A stretch of DNA of 64,000 nucleotides, from positions 301,768 to 365,767 of the forward strand of contig NZ_QTTQ01000012.1 in NCBI RefSeq assembly GCF_003384935.1, in the 5' to 3' direction. This DNA is from Lutibacter oceani (GTDB lineage: Bacteria > Bacteroidota > Bacteroidia > Flavobacteriales > Flavobacteriaceae). Both the position numbers and the translations under genes were made by a program. The notes under the pieces were generated by a model, which was not told where the DNA came from, did no database searches, and saw only the letters and a program-made list of their open reading frames with translations. Positions 9,275-20,236 of this stretch are shown one piece after another (within the stretch, counting starts at the first letter, position 1; each line of letters opens with the position of its first letter).

Positions 9275-9658
9275 TTAATTATTTAGCTCTGAAACTTTAA
9301 TTTTCATTACGGTGGCTATCGATAGTGCTCTTGACTTTATGGCGTGTGCCATTTCACCTTCAAACAACTCATCAACAGATGCGTTAAACATTGATAACCA
9401 GCTTTTAAAATGAACTGGTTTAAATGGTTTTTCCTTTTGTAATTCTAAGTGTGGGGCCATTGCATTTTTACGATACCCACCGGAATAAAACAATATATTT
9501 TCCCAAAAATCAACTAAAGTTTGTAAATGCTTTTCTAAATGTTCAGGCTGCTCAAAATCAACAAAAAAATGATGCATTAAATCATCATTCATTAGCTTTA
9601 TATAGAAAGTTTTAACCAGTAAATAAATATCCTCTCTATGCTGTATATCGTTTTTCAT
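9275..9658 (-). CDS. Group III truncated haemoglobin
   Basis: About 127 residues. I chose the ATG at 9658 (MKNDIQHREDI) over the one at 9685, because the longer form overlaps the end of cdd by 20 bases and adds nine residues not typical of the family. The pattern HREDIYLLVKTFY, MHHFFVDF, LVDFWENILFYSGGY and KPVHFKSWL is typical of group III ('P') 2/2 haemoglobins, with the haem-binding proximal histidine probably in HFKSWL. These small cytoplasmic haem proteins bind oxygen or NO, often in microaerobic or nitrosative stress. It is sandwiched in an operon-like run downstream of porU, porV and cdd. Confidence 0.88.
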   Translation of the reverse strand: MKNDIQHREDIYLLVKTFYIKLMNDDLMHHFFVDFEQPEHLEKHLQTLVDFWENILFYSGGYRKNAMAPHLELQKEKPFKPVHFKSWLSMFNASVDELFEGEMAHAIKSRALSIATVMKIKVSELNN

Positions 9659-9665
9659 AAATGTC

Positions 9666-10148
9666 TTAAAGAAATGATTTATCAAAAGCTATAGGAAGCA
9701 AATCTATAATAGAATTTGTTTTAATTATTTTCCCTTCTTCACCCATAAAATATACTTCAACATTAAACTTTTGTTTTAATTCATATTCTGATAAGGTTTG
9801 CCTACAAGCTCCGCAAGGAGCAACTGGTTCTTTTAAAATTTGAGAATTTGAACTTGCTGAAATAGCAAGCTTTAAAATTTTAACATTTGGATAATCTGAT
9901 GCTGCTTTCCAAACAGCAACGCGTTCTGCACACATACCTGAAGGATATGCTGCATTTTCCTGATTATTTCCTGTAATTATTAATCCGTTTTCTAGTAAAA
10001 GGGAAGCTCCAACTTTAAATTTTGAATAAGGAGCATATGCATTTTTTTTTGTATCAATGGCTTTTTGCATTAACACCTGCACTTCATTTGGAAGTTCCTC
10101 TATAGATTCATAAACGGAAATACTAGTTGTTAAATCAACTTTTTTCAT
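9666..10148 (-). CDS. cdd: Cytidine deaminase
   Basis: 160 residues with both zinc motifs of homotetrameric cytidine deaminases: CAERVAVW (Cys ligand and catalytic Glu) and PCGACRQTL (two Cys ligands). It converts cytidine and deoxycytidine to uridine forms in pyrimidine salvage. The N-terminal YAPYSKFKVGASLL is also characteristic. It lies 21 bases downstream of porV and 7 bases before the haemoglobin start, on the same strand, so it probably rides on the porU-porV transcript. Confidence 0.95.
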   Translation of the reverse strand: MKKVDLTTSISVYESIEELPNEVQVLMQKAIDTKKNAYAPYSKFKVGASLLLENGLIITGNNQENAAYPSGMCAERVAVWKAASDYPNVKILKLAISASSNSQILKEPVAPCGACRQTLSEYELKQKFNVEVYFMGEEGKIIKTNSIIDLLPIAFDKSFL

Positions 10149-10169
10149 TAAAATAGTGCTGTTTAGCTA

Positions 10170-11306
10170 TTAATTAACTTCAAAAATATCTCCAAAATCA
10201 AAAGATAATGAGAATCGAAGTGTATTTTCTAATGGATTATTAATGTCTGATGCATTAAACAAATACGAAATATCTAATTTTGAACTTTTAAAGTTAAATC
10301 CTGATCCAATTGTAAAATATTTTCTGGCTCCTTTTAAATCACTTTCATTAAAATAACCAGCTCTAATTGCAAATGAATTATCGTACATATATTCTGCCCC
10401 TAAAGCCCATGTAAACTCTTTTAGTTCTTCGCTAAAACCATTTGGTGCATCGTTAAAAGATTTGAATATTCCACTAAAAAAACTTACATCGTCTTGAACG
10501 TATGGTGGCTCTCCATCTTCTGAAACACTTGGCGTAGGTACTAATAATTTATTTACTTCAAGGTTCAAACTAACTTTATTATAATTATCTAAAATAAAAT
10601 CGAAACCACCTCCAACTTTTAAGTTAGTTGGAATAAAATTGTCTTGCCCATCATCGGAATAAGAAACTTTAGGACCAATATTGGAAACATTATAACCACC
10701 TCTCCAAACTCCATTAAAATCTCCATAATTATTTTCAGCAGATTGAAAATATCCAGAAATATCTACTGCAAAAGAATTAACAGGGTTAATTGTTGAATTT
10801 GCTGATTCTATACCTAAATCAGATCGGATATAACGCAATGTAACACCCATTGAATATGTTTCACTCAATTTTATTGAGTAAGATCCGTCTACTGAAAATT
10901 CGTTTAATTTTTCTGTTCCTTCAGGTGCACCATTAATATCTGTTAAATCTATTTGTCCTAAGTTAAAATACTTTAAACTTGCAGCCCAAGCACTTCTATC
11001 GTCAATCCTATTTGCAAATGTGAAACCGCCTAAAAACACATCATTTGTTAGTTCTCTAAGCCAAGGTGTATATATTATTCCTAAAGAAAATTGAGATTTC
11101 ATAAATGCATATTTAGATGCATTCCAATGTTGTGAGTTTGCATCAGGTGATGTTGCTACCCCAATATCTCCCATACCTCCTGCTCTAGCATCTGGTGCAA
11201 TTAATAGAAAAGGTGCGGCTGTTGTTATTGGATTGGGAACCTCTTGAGCCTTACTATTTGAAATTGCTAATAAAACAGTTAGGGTAACTAAAAATATTTT
11301 TCTCAT
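10170..11306 (-). CDS. porV: PorV, outer-membrane protein of the type IX secretion system
   Basis: 378 residues. The signal peptide ends about residue 21 (SNSKAQ). The mature start TAAPFLLIAPDARAGGMGD is the conserved PorV/LptO N-terminus, and the rest is a FadL-like beta barrel ending in LSFDFGDIFEVN. PorV delivers T9SS cargo from the SprA translocon to the PorU sortase and forms the attachment complex at the cell surface. The gene follows porU with a 31-base spacer, which supports the assignment. The GH13 amylase at 47.3-50.6 kb carries the kind of C-terminal signal that this system handles. Confidence 0.95.
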   Translation of the reverse strand: MRKIFLVTLTVLLAISNSKAQEVPNPITTAAPFLLIAPDARAGGMGDIGVATSPDANSQHWNASKYAFMKSQFSLGIIYTPWLRELTNDVFLGGFTFANRIDDRSAWAASLKYFNLGQIDLTDINGAPEGTEKLNEFSVDGSYSIKLSETYSMGVTLRYIRSDLGIESANSTINPVNSFAVDISGYFQSAENNYGDFNGVWRGGYNVSNIGPKVSYSDDGQDNFIPTNLKVGGGFDFILDNYNKVSLNLEVNKLLVPTPSVSEDGEPPYVQDDVSFFSGIFKSFNDAPNGFSEELKEFTWALGAEYMYDNSFAIRAGYFNESDLKGARKYFTIGSGFNFKSSKLDISYLFNASDINNPLENTLRFSLSFDFGDIFEVN

Positions 11307-11337
11307 TAATGGTTAATTTAATTATTGAATTAAACTC

Positions 11338-14300
11338 TTATTGCAAAATTACTAATTTTTCAATTTTCTGAGCCGAAGTATTTGAATTAATTGACTTTAC
11401 TTTCAATTTATAAACATAAACTCCTTTTCCTATTTTTGATCCAAAATCATCTAAACCATTCCAAACTATTGTTCTACTTAAATTTCCTTCAGTTTGAATA
11501 GTTTCATTTAATGTTTTAACCAATTTTCCTGAAACAGTAAAAATTTGTACTTGAACATTAAGCAACTCATTGGGTCTGTTATGATTAAACCAAAACTCTG
11601 TGTAATTAACAAACGGATTTGGATAATTTAATACATTGCTTAAAGCTAAATCCATAGTATCAGCTACAAAAAAAGTAAACGTTGATTCTGTTAAGTTATT
11701 GTAGGTATCCCAAACTTTTAAAGTTAGTGTATGCAAACCGGGTAAAAGATCTCTTAAAGGATAATTTAATTTTCCTTTTTTGTAGTCGTTTAAATCTGTT
11801 TGATAATAATCATTTAAAATAATTGGATTGGCTTGATCATTGTCTAAAATTGCAACTATATCGTGATCAACGGCAGTTATTGAAGTGTTTATACCATTTT
11901 CATCTTCTAAAACAGCAATAAAAACTGGAGAACTATCTGTAGTTCCTCCATCAATAAAATTTAAATCATTCATGTATAATTCAACAATTGGACCCGTATT
12001 ATCCTCTGGAGCTTCAGTATTAATTCCTCCAATGGTAACATCAAAACTATAACCCGCCTTATCAATTATTTTATTTGATGCATAAAAACTTAATTTTCCC
12101 TTTCCATAAGCTACTTTTAAATCTTTTGGAGCAACAAAATCAAATGAAAATTTTCCATTTTCTACTTTTGATCTTCCAGTAAATATTTTACTATCAATTA
12201 CATCAAATTGCATTACAACATTTCTATTATCATTATCTAAAGTAGCTTTGTTTATAGGTTTATCGAAAACTGTAACATCAATTTCTCCATTAAAACTATC
12301 AAGTAAATTATTATTAATATCTACAACATCTCCTTCAAATTTAACATAAGACAATGCTTTAATTGTATCTAAAGATTCTGAAACATCTATATCATTCATT
12401 TTTGTTAATTTGGCTGCAGGTTTTGGTACACTTAGATGCATTGCTGGATCTCCAAAATTGAAAATAAAAAATCGTTGTGTTGTTGAAAATTGATTTTTTA
12501 CAGTCATTAATACTTCTGCAATAGATAAATCTTCATTATTAAAACTTAAAAGTGGTTTTACAAGTTGCTCATTTAACGCCTGACCAACACTTATATAAAT
12601 TTCTCTAGTTGTTGAAATAAGTGTACTTGCTCCATAATTTTCTTTCCAAAATAAAAATTCTCCAGCAGTTTTCCTTAAAGGATTATCAAACCTGGTAAAC
12701 TCACAGGTAACAGTAATAAATAATGGTAATTTATGTTGATTTTTTAAACTTTGAATTTCTGGCAAACGAAAAACTCCTTCACCTGCCCAACCATCTTCAC
12801 CTCCGTGCCCAAAATAATCTACCAATAAAGTTCCTTTATCAATTTGATTAATAATATCTAAATTAACTGTTGGATATTTTTTACCTGAAGCCGAAGACTC
12901 TTGGGCATAAGCATCTAAATATATTTTTTTTATATTAAAAACGGGTTTATTTGCAAAAATTGAATCTGCAATTTTTTCCATATTTAATTGTAAAATTTCT
13001 TCACCAGCCCTATCAACATCATCTGCTATTAAAGTTATTTTATTACGCCATTCTCCAAATGATGCATCACTGTAATAATCCAGTAATTTATCTACAACTT
13101 GCTCAGCCTGAATTACATCTGAAACTGGTATTCTTCCTGTGCTAATATCTTGTCTTTCAAAAGAGTTTAATTCCCCTTCATTTTCATCCATCATTCCATA
13201 AAAGTCATCGGTCACATATGACGATGCTAAATTAAAACTATTATATGCTTCAAAAACTGGTACAATATTATTATTACCTTCAATTCTATCCTTATAATCA
13301 TAAGAAGCATCACCAAATAAACATATATATTTAAGTTGGTTTGTAGTTGCATTATCATATAAATGCTTTACAAAATCTCTAATTGCCGTTAAATCTGGAG
13401 AACCTGAAGAAAACTCATTATAAACCTGATCTAAACGAACAACTTTTGTAACCAACCCTGAATTATTACTGTGATAATCTGCCAAACGCTGTGCCTGATT
13501 TACTAAAAATTCTTGCGTAACAATTAAGTAATCAATATTTTCTAAACTATGTAAATTCTGATTTTCAACAGTACTTACTTCCAATAATTCTGGGATAAAA
13601 TAATCGTTTTCAGGAATTAAAATAAACTCTGATAATTGACCTCCACTTACTTTAAATGTAAAGTTAGAGTTTGTTGATTGACTTTCAACTATTTTAGGAA
13701 TTATTGGGTTTGTAATATCCCAAATCCATTTAATATTAGAGCTATTTTCAATTGAAAATTCATTTATTCCAGTTGAATTTAAAACATCAAAATTTCTAAA
13801 TAAAAACTGTTCATTTTTTGCAATTAACTTTCTTTTTCCTAAAACTTCAATATAATCTAGATATGCTTTTGCACTCGGATTTCCATTGTTATTATATGTA
13901 ATTTCAACATCAATTTCATTCCCCGAAACAGTTACATTTCCAGTATTTTCATTTGCAATTGCTTTAGTTAAACCTCCAATTGCACCATAATTTATATTAA
14001 ACAGATTTTGATTGTTCACTTTTACCTCCATAGTGGATGTTAATGATGATTCTACAACTCCGCGAACTCTAACCAAAACATCTTCTAATTCATCAATTTC
14101 ATCAAAAGGGATTTTATAATTCCTAACATTTTGAATATTAAAAGCATCTCCAAACCACTGCTGACCTACTGCAAACAAATTAACTTCATCTTTTTCATAA
14201 AAGGTAAAATCATCAAAATTTGTTATCGTAGAAATACTTGAACCAGTAACTGGAGTTTGAGCTGAAATTCTTTTACCTTCAGAATCTCCAATAAATAAAA

Positions 14301-15138
14301 AGTAAAAAGATTTATCTGAAAATATATTAAATTGATGTTTTACAATATTTATGCTTGGATTTGAACCATATTTCCAAGAATGAGGTCCTTGTGCATAAAA
14401 AAGAATATAATCTTCATCATCAAAACTGTTATCATTTTCTCCATTTACAAAAATTGCATTTTCCTGTAAACCATCATAACGAAAATCACTATTCTTTAAA
14501 GGTAACATTGCTCCTCCATTACCATAAATACTAATATTTTTTGGATTTATGGAATTTATATTAACACCTAAATCTTGTAAAAATTCTTTATCAATTTTAT
14601 AAACACCTGTTTTATTAATTGAAAATTTAAACCAGTTACCCGATGCTAATACCGAATTTTTAACGGTAGTTGTTTTTGCTGATTTTTTATTTGAACTGGT
14701 TAACGAATACTCTAAATCAAATGAAACAATTCTTTTAATTTGATTGTTTATTTTAACAAGGGGCTTTAAATTTAATACTGCTAAAGAATTATTTTTAGCA
14801 TTTACAATATTAAAATTTGCAGAAATTTCGTTTTCAATATAGCTTGTATTGTATTTATTATTGCTATCAATATTTTCATAAACCACATTTTTAATTGAAA
14901 ATTCATTTAAATTAATATTTGAACTGACTTGCCAGCTGCTATTAAATGTCGGATTTAAATTTTCATCTAAAAAATTATACTTTACTAAATTTGTATTAAT
15001 TGAAGACTTATTATTTATAACAAACTCAACATTATCTTCCCACTCCAACTTAAATGATTTTATTTCATTTTGCTGAGCAAAAATCATATTTCCAACAACA
15101 AATAAAAATAGGATTATTATTTTTCGAAATTGTTTCAT
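11338..15138 (-). CDS. porU: PorU, type IX secretion C25-family sortase
   Basis: 1266 residues with a signal peptide (to about residue 21, FAQQ). The gingipain-like C25 peptidase core has the catalytic histidine in DYFGHGGEDGWA (about residue 774) and cysteine in FITVTCEF (about residue 811). The C-terminus (about residues 1175-1266, NYPNPFVNYTEFWF to VILQ) looks like a T9SS C-terminal domain, as known for PorU, which retains it. PorU cleaves the C-terminal signal of exported proteins and transfers the mature protein to a lipid anchor. The order porU-porV, divergent from gldJ, is a common arrangement in Flavobacteriaceae. The 164-bp gap upstream holds promoters for both directions. Confidence 0.95.
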   Translation of the reverse strand: MKQFRKIIILFLFVVGNMIFAQQNEIKSFKLEWEDNVEFVINNKSSINTNLVKYNFLDENLNPTFNSSWQVSSNINLNEFSIKNVVYENIDSNNKYNTSYIENEISANFNIVNAKNNSLAVLNLKPLVKINNQIKRIVSFDLEYSLTSSNKKSAKTTTVKNSVLASGNWFKFSINKTGVYKIDKEFLQDLGVNINSINPKNISIYGNGGAMLPLKNSDFRYDGLQENAIFVNGENDNSFDDEDYILFYAQGPHSWKYGSNPSINIVKHQFNIFSDKSFYFLFIGDSEGKRISAQTPVTGSSISTITNFDDFTFYEKDEVNLFAVGQQWFGDAFNIQNVRNYKIPFDEIDELEDVLVRVRGVVESSLTSTMEVKVNNQNLFNINYGAIGGLTKAIANENTGNVTVSGNEIDVEITYNNNGNPSAKAYLDYIEVLGKRKLIAKNEQFLFRNFDVLNSTGINEFSIENSSNIKWIWDITNPIIPKIVESQSTNSNFTFKVSGGQLSEFILIPENDYFIPELLEVSTVENQNLHSLENIDYLIVTQEFLVNQAQRLADYHSNNSGLVTKVVRLDQVYNEFSSGSPDLTAIRDFVKHLYDNATTNQLKYICLFGDASYDYKDRIEGNNNIVPVFEAYNSFNLASSYVTDDFYGMMDENEGELNSFERQDISTGRIPVSDVIQAEQVVDKLLDYYSDASFGEWRNKITLIADDVDRAGEEILQLNMEKIADSIFANKPVFNIKKIYLDAYAQESSASGKKYPTVNLDIINQIDKGTLLVDYFGHGGEDGWAGEGVFRLPEIQSLKNQHKLPLFITVTCEFTRFDNPLRKTAGEFLFWKENYGASTLISTTREIYISVGQALNEQLVKPLLSFNNEDLSIAEVLMTVKNQFSTTQRFFIFNFGDPAMHLSVPKPAAKLTKMNDIDVSESLDTIKALSYVKFEGDVVDINNNLLDSFNGEIDVTVFDKPINKATLDNDNRNVVMQFDVIDSKIFTGRSKVENGKFSFDFVAPKDLKVAYGKGKLSFYASNKIIDKAGYSFDVTIGGINTEAPEDNTGPIVELYMNDLNFIDGGTTDSSPVFIAVLEDENGINTSITAVDHDIVAILDNDQANPIILNDYYQTDLNDYKKGKLNYPLRDLLPGLHTLTLKVWDTYNNLTESTFTFFVADTMDLALSNVLNYPNPFVNYTEFWFNHNRPNELLNVQVQIFTVSGKLVKTLNETIQTEGNLSRTIVWNGLDDFGSKIGKGVYVYKLKVKSINSNTSAQKIEKLVILQ

Positions 15139-15154
15139 TAACTCAAAAACGTTA

Positions 15155-15162
15155 TATATTTG
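15155..15162 (+). promoter_or_regulatory. Possible -7 promoter box for gldJ
   Basis: TATATTTG matches TAnnTTTG. An ATTG lies 22 bases upstream, at the edge of the allowed spacing. It would give a leader of about 135 bases before gldJ. It is a motif match only. Confidence 0.35.
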
Positions 15163-15302
15163 GGATTATTTCTAAATATTATACAACATTACATATAATA
15201 AAGAACAAAAACAATCGTTAGAAAAAAACATAATTAATTATTTTGTTGTAAAAAAATTATTTTAATGTAAATTGCAACTCTTAAAACCCTAATAAGTTTA
15301 GT

Positions 15303-17006
15303 ATGAACTTTGATAATATTAAAAGAATTTCAAAGGTATTATTTTTAATAATCTTAATAATATCATTTGTAAGTTGCCATAATAGAAATCCTCGAAAAAT
15401 TGTATCTCTTACAGGATGGAATTCCTCAGAAAGAAGTGCAGTTGGAAATTACGATTCTAAAATTGGATACAGAGGGCAAGAAGCTCCTCCTGGTATGGTA
15501 TTAATTGAAGGTGGTTCTTTTACAATGGGACAAATTCAAGATGATGTTCTTTTTGACTGGAATACAACGCCAGTAAAGCAACAAGTTAGATCCTTTTATA
15601 TGGATGAAACTGAAGTTACGAACTCCGAATATTTATTTTATTTAGATTGGATGGAAAAAGTTTTTCCACCTAATAATATAAACTATGAACATATTTACCA
15701 ATCTGCCGTTCCTGATACTCTGGTTTGGAGAGATGTTTTAGGATTTAATGAATTATTAACTGAAAATTATTTAAGACACCCAGGTTATGCCGATTACCCT
15801 GTAATTGGAGTTAGTTGGGTTCAAGCAACACAATATTGTAAATGGAGAACAAACAGAGTAAATGAAAAAATATTGATGGATAAAGGTATTTTAAAACCTT
15901 TATTTGAGCTAGATTCGTTAGAAGTTGAAGGTAAAGATCACTTTGACACTGAAACATATATTATAAACCCAACCGCTCTTTTTGATGGAGATTCTACTAT
16001 TTACAAAAAAGGAATACCAACAAGGCATAAAAAAGGAGATCTTAAACCTAAACGAGGGGAATTTTCAGGAAGACACGTAAAAGTTTCAGATGGAATTTTA
16101 TCAGCTAAATTTAGACTTCCAACAGAAGTTGAATGGGAATATGCTGCAAAAGCAGTTGTAGAAGGTAGAGAATATAACAATATAAGAGGAAGAAAAAAAT
16201 ACGCTTGGAGTGGCAAGTACACAAGAAATAAAAGCAAACGTTATATGGGTGATCAACTTGCAAACTTTAAACAAGGTAAAGGAGATTACAGTGGTGTACC
16301 TGGTTGGAGTAATGATGGAGCAGATATAACTATTGAAGTAAAATCATACGAACCAAATGCTTTCGGTTTATATGATATGTCCGGTAATGTTGCCGAATGG
16401 GTTGCTGATGTTTACAGACCTATTATTGATAATGATGCCAATGATTTTAATTATTTCAGAGGAAATATATTTACAAAAAAAATGATTGATGCTGAAGGTA
16501 AAGTTGTTATTGCAGATAATTTTACTGTAAGTTATGACACTTTAGATAACGGACAAATAGTTCCAAAAGCATTACCAGGTAGTGTAAAATATACTCCAGT
16601 TTCAAAACGTGATGCTTATATGAGAAATAACTATGATAAGGCATATAACATTGATGCAAAAGATGGTGATTTAGCATCCACAAAATTTTATGCTAAAGAA
16701 GAAGATGAATTAGAAACTAAACCTCGTATGTATAATTCACCCGTAAAACCTAGAGAAATTGGTGAAAGTGGATTTATTAAACAACAATATGATACCGAAA
16801 AACGAACTACTTTAATTAGTGATAAAGCACGTGTTTATAAAGGCGGCTCATGGAAAGACAGAGAATATTGGTTAGATCCATCTCAAAGAAGATATTTACC
16901 AGAATATATGGCAACTAATTATATTGGTTTCAGATGTGTTACTGACAGAATTGGACCTATGACCTATAAAAGAAGAATGCCTACAACCACCAAAATTAGG
17001 TATTAA
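15303..17006 (+). CDS. gldJ: GldJ, gliding-motility/T9SS lipoprotein
   Basis: 567 residues. A type II signal peptide is followed by the lipobox cysteine in SFVSCHNRNPRK; the basic residues after Cys suggest retention in the periplasm. The rest is a sulfatase-modifying-factor (FGE) fold: APPGMVLIEGGSFTMG, FYMDETEVTNSEY, FRLPTEVEWEYAAK, GLYDMSGNVAEWV and RVYKGGSW...IGFRCV. In gliding Bacteroidetes GldJ is an essential relative of GldK that stabilises the T9SS/gliding machinery. The FGE catalytic role is not expected. The gene is divergent from porU and ends at a terminator 66 bases before murF. The cell probably glides or at least has a T9SS. Confidence 0.95.
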   Translation: MNFDNIKRISKVLFLIILIISFVSCHNRNPRKIVSLTGWNSSERSAVGNYDSKIGYRGQEAPPGMVLIEGGSFTMGQIQDDVLFDWNTTPVKQQVRSFYMDETEVTNSEYLFYLDWMEKVFPPNNINYEHIYQSAVPDTLVWRDVLGFNELLTENYLRHPGYADYPVIGVSWVQATQYCKWRTNRVNEKILMDKGILKPLFELDSLEVEGKDHFDTETYIINPTALFDGDSTIYKKGIPTRHKKGDLKPKRGEFSGRHVKVSDGILSAKFRLPTEVEWEYAAKAVVEGREYNNIRGRKKYAWSGKYTRNKSKRYMGDQLANFKQGKGDYSGVPGWSNDGADITIEVKSYEPNAFGLYDMSGNVAEWVADVYRPIIDNDANDFNYFRGNIFTKKMIDAEGKVVIADNFTVSYDTLDNGQIVPKALPGSVKYTPVSKRDAYMRNNYDKAYNIDAKDGDLASTKFYAKEEDELETKPRMYNSPVKPREIGESGFIKQQYDTEKRTTLISDKARVYKGGSWKDREYWLDPSQRRYLPEYMATNYIGFRCVTDRIGPMTYKRRMPTTTKIRY

Positions 17007-17028
17007 AAACAATATAAAACAAATTACT

Positions 17029-17060
17029 AACCTCATTGAAAATTTCAATGAGGTTTTTTT
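17029..17060 (+). terminator. Terminator between gldJ and murF
   Basis: AACCTCATTGAAA and TTTCAATGAGGTT are perfect 13-bp inverted arms followed by TTTTT. MurF starts 12 bases later, so it is either expressed by read-through or from a promoter that overlaps this hairpin. Confidence 0.85.
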
Positions 17061-17071
17061 ATATTTAGAGC

Positions 17072-18337
17072 ATGATAATAGACCTTAAACAAATTTACAA
17101 ACTGTATTCTAACAGTTACTTAGCAGATACAGACACAAGAAATATTAGAAAAGGAAGTATCTATTTTGCCTTAAAAGGAGAACACTTTAATGGGAATAAA
17201 TTTGCAAAAGAAGCTTTGCAATTAGGAGCTGCTTATGCCGTAATTGATGAAGAAAAATATCAAAACGAACCAAATATAATTTTGGTTAAAGATGTATTAA
17301 CAACCCTTCAAAAATTAGCAAATTACCATAGATTACAATTGAACCTCCCAATAATTTCATTAACAGGAAGTAATGGTAAAACAACAACTAAAGAGCTTAT
17401 AAACGCTATTTTATCAAAAAAATACAAAACCACAGCTACAAAGGGAAATTTAAATAACCATATTGGAGTTCCTTTAACACTATTATCAATGACTCCTAAA
17501 ACTGAAATTGGAATTGTTGAAATGGGTGCCAATCATTTAAAAGAAATTGAATTTTTATGTAAAATAGCTGAGCCAAATTTTGGATATATCACCAATTTTG
17601 GAAAAGCACACTTAGAAGGTTTTGGAAGTGTTGAAGGTGTTATTAAAGGAAAATCTGAACTGTTTGATTTCCTTAGAGAAACTAATGGAACCGTTTTTGT
17701 GAATTTAAATGATGAAACCCAAATAAAAAAATCAGCTGGAATAAAGAGTATAACTTTTAATAGCAATGAAATTGAATTTATGGATGCAAATCCCTTTGTA
17801 AAAGTAAAATTTAAAGATTTGGTTATTAAGAGTAATTTAATAGGAAAATATAATTACTCTAATATTGCTGCAGCTATTGCAATTGGACACTATTTTAAAA
17901 TTTCAGAAGCAGCAATTAAAGAGGCTATTGAAGCGTATGTTCCAACAAATAATCGGTCCCAAATAATTCAAAAAAAATCATTAAAAATTATTTTAGATGC
18001 TTATAATGCAAACCCAAGTAGTATGGTAGCAGCTTTAGAAAATTTTAGTTTATTAAAAGACAAAACTAAAGTTGTTTTTTTAGGAGACATGTTTGAATTA
18101 GGTAAAAATAGTGAAGCTGAGCATCAAAAAATTGCTGAATTAGCAACAACTTTAAATTTTGATAAGGTATATTTAATAGGAAAAGCATTTTCTACAACGA
18201 ATGTAAAAAATGCTTTTAAATATGTTAATTTTGAAGATTTTATAACTTCAAATGAAAAATTAGATTTTAAGAATTCAACCTTATTAATTAAAGGCTCTCG
18301 CGGAATGGCGTTAGAAAGAATTTTAGACCTTTTCTAA
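17072..18337 (+). CDS. murF: UDP-N-acetylmuramoyl-tripeptide--D-alanyl-D-alanine ligase
   Basis: 421 residues. The Mur ligase three-domain order is visible: N-terminal UDP-substrate domain (SYLADTDTRNIRKGSIYFALKGE), ATP-binding P-loop SLTGSNGKTTTKELI near residue 100, EMGANHLKEI, and the C-terminal domain with ILDAYNANPSSM and FLGDMFELG. It adds D-Ala-D-Ala to the UDP-MurNAc-tripeptide in the cytoplasm, the last soluble step of peptidoglycan precursor synthesis. It is placed after gldJ, and its 3' end overlaps the convergent kinase-like gene by 15 bases. Confidence 0.95.
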   Translation: MIIDLKQIYKLYSNSYLADTDTRNIRKGSIYFALKGEHFNGNKFAKEALQLGAAYAVIDEEKYQNEPNIILVKDVLTTLQKLANYHRLQLNLPIISLTGSNGKTTTKELINAILSKKYKTTATKGNLNNHIGVPLTLLSMTPKTEIGIVEMGANHLKEIEFLCKIAEPNFGYITNFGKAHLEGFGSVEGVIKGKSELFDFLRETNGTVFVNLNDETQIKKSAGIKSITFNSNEIEFMDANPFVKVKFKDLVIKSNLIGKYNYSNIAAAIAIGHYFKISEAAIKEAIEAYVPTNNRSQIIQKKSLKIILDAYNANPSSMVAALENFSLLKDKTKVVFLGDMFELGKNSEAEHQKIAELATTLNFDKVYLIGKAFSTTNVKNAFKYVNFEDFITSNEKLDFKNSTLLIKGSRGMALERILDLF

Positions 18338-19183
18338 TTTTAATTTTTCTCTGTGATAATCAATAAGACCATCAATAGGTCTTCTTACAACTTTACCTAA
18401 TACAATTCTATAATAATTGGCAACATCTTCAATGATATCTTTTCCAAAAAAAGCGATTGATCCAACAAAATGAACTGGTACTTCTTCACATTCTTTGTAA
18501 GTTAAAACTCTATTTTTAAAGAATTCAACTATTCCTTTTCTCAGCACTTTATTAAAATAAGCTGTACGTTCATTTTTTAATAAAAATTCAGCAAAAGTTG
18601 CTAAATATGCATTAGGGTTTTCTTCTTTATAAATATTTTTTTTAATAGTATCTGCATCTAAATCAAATTGCTTTTCAAAAAGCTTAGCAGCTTTTTTTGG
18701 CATTTTTCCATAGTAATAATCTTGAATCAAAATTTTACCAAAATGGTTACCACTAGCTTCATCCATTAAAATATAACCTAATGAAGGAACCCTTACTTCA
18801 ACATTTTCACCATCAAAATAACAGCTATTTGATCCTGTACCTAAAATACAAACAATACCCGGTTGAGTTGTTACTGCATAAACTGCTGCAAAAGTATCTT
18901 CTTTTACTACAATTTTTGCATTTATAAAAAATGATTCAAATATAGACGTTAAAAGTGAAGTCATCCTATCGGTACCACATCCAGCACCATAAAAATAAAC
19001 TTCTGCTACTTCATTTTTAATACGCGTTATTTCCTGATTTTCTTGGATTCTATTTAATACAGCTTCTGCATTTAATATCTCTGGATTTAAACCATTTGTA
19101 CGAGTTTTAAAAACCTGATTTCCAGATTTATCTAAACAAATCCAGTCAGCTTTCGTTGAGCCTCCGTCTGCTATTAGAATCAT
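18323..19183 (-). CDS. BadF/BadG-type N-acetylglucosamine kinase-like ATPase
   Basis: 286 residues of the ASKHA fold. The phosphate-1 motif IADGGSTKADW is at the N-terminus, YFYGAGCG and CILGTGSNSCYFDG are the adenosine/phosphate motifs, and VGSIAFFGKD is near the end. The nearest described members are N-acetylglucosamine/glucosamine kinases, but substrate choice within this family is not safely read from sequence. It lies 20 bases after gap on the same strand, so it probably belongs to the pfkA-gap transcript, which suits a sugar kinase feeding glycolysis or amino-sugar metabolism. The last 15 bases overlap murF tail to tail. Confidence 0.8.
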   Translation of the reverse strand: MILIADGGSTKADWICLDKSGNQVFKTRTNGLNPEILNAEAVLNRIQENQEITRIKNEVAEVYFYGAGCGTDRMTSLLTSIFESFFINAKIVVKEDTFAAVYAVTTQPGIVCILGTGSNSCYFDGENVEVRVPSLGYILMDEASGNHFGKILIQDYYYGKMPKKAAKLFEKQFDLDADTIKKNIYKEENPNAYLATFAEFLLKNERTAYFNKVLRKGIVEFFKNRVLTYKECEEVPVHFVGSIAFFGKDIIEDVANYYRIVLGKVVRRPIDGLIDYHREKLKLEKV

Positions 19184-19203
19184 TTTTTATTGTGTTTTTT
19201 TAA

Positions 19204-20223
<1,020 letters not shown>

Positions 20224-20236
20224 CTATTAATCTATA

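Noticed and set aside
9659..9685. Upstream start of the truncated haemoglobin at 9685
   Set aside because: It overlaps cdd by 20 bases and adds residues outside the family's usual start; the ATG at 9658 is preferred, though not proven.
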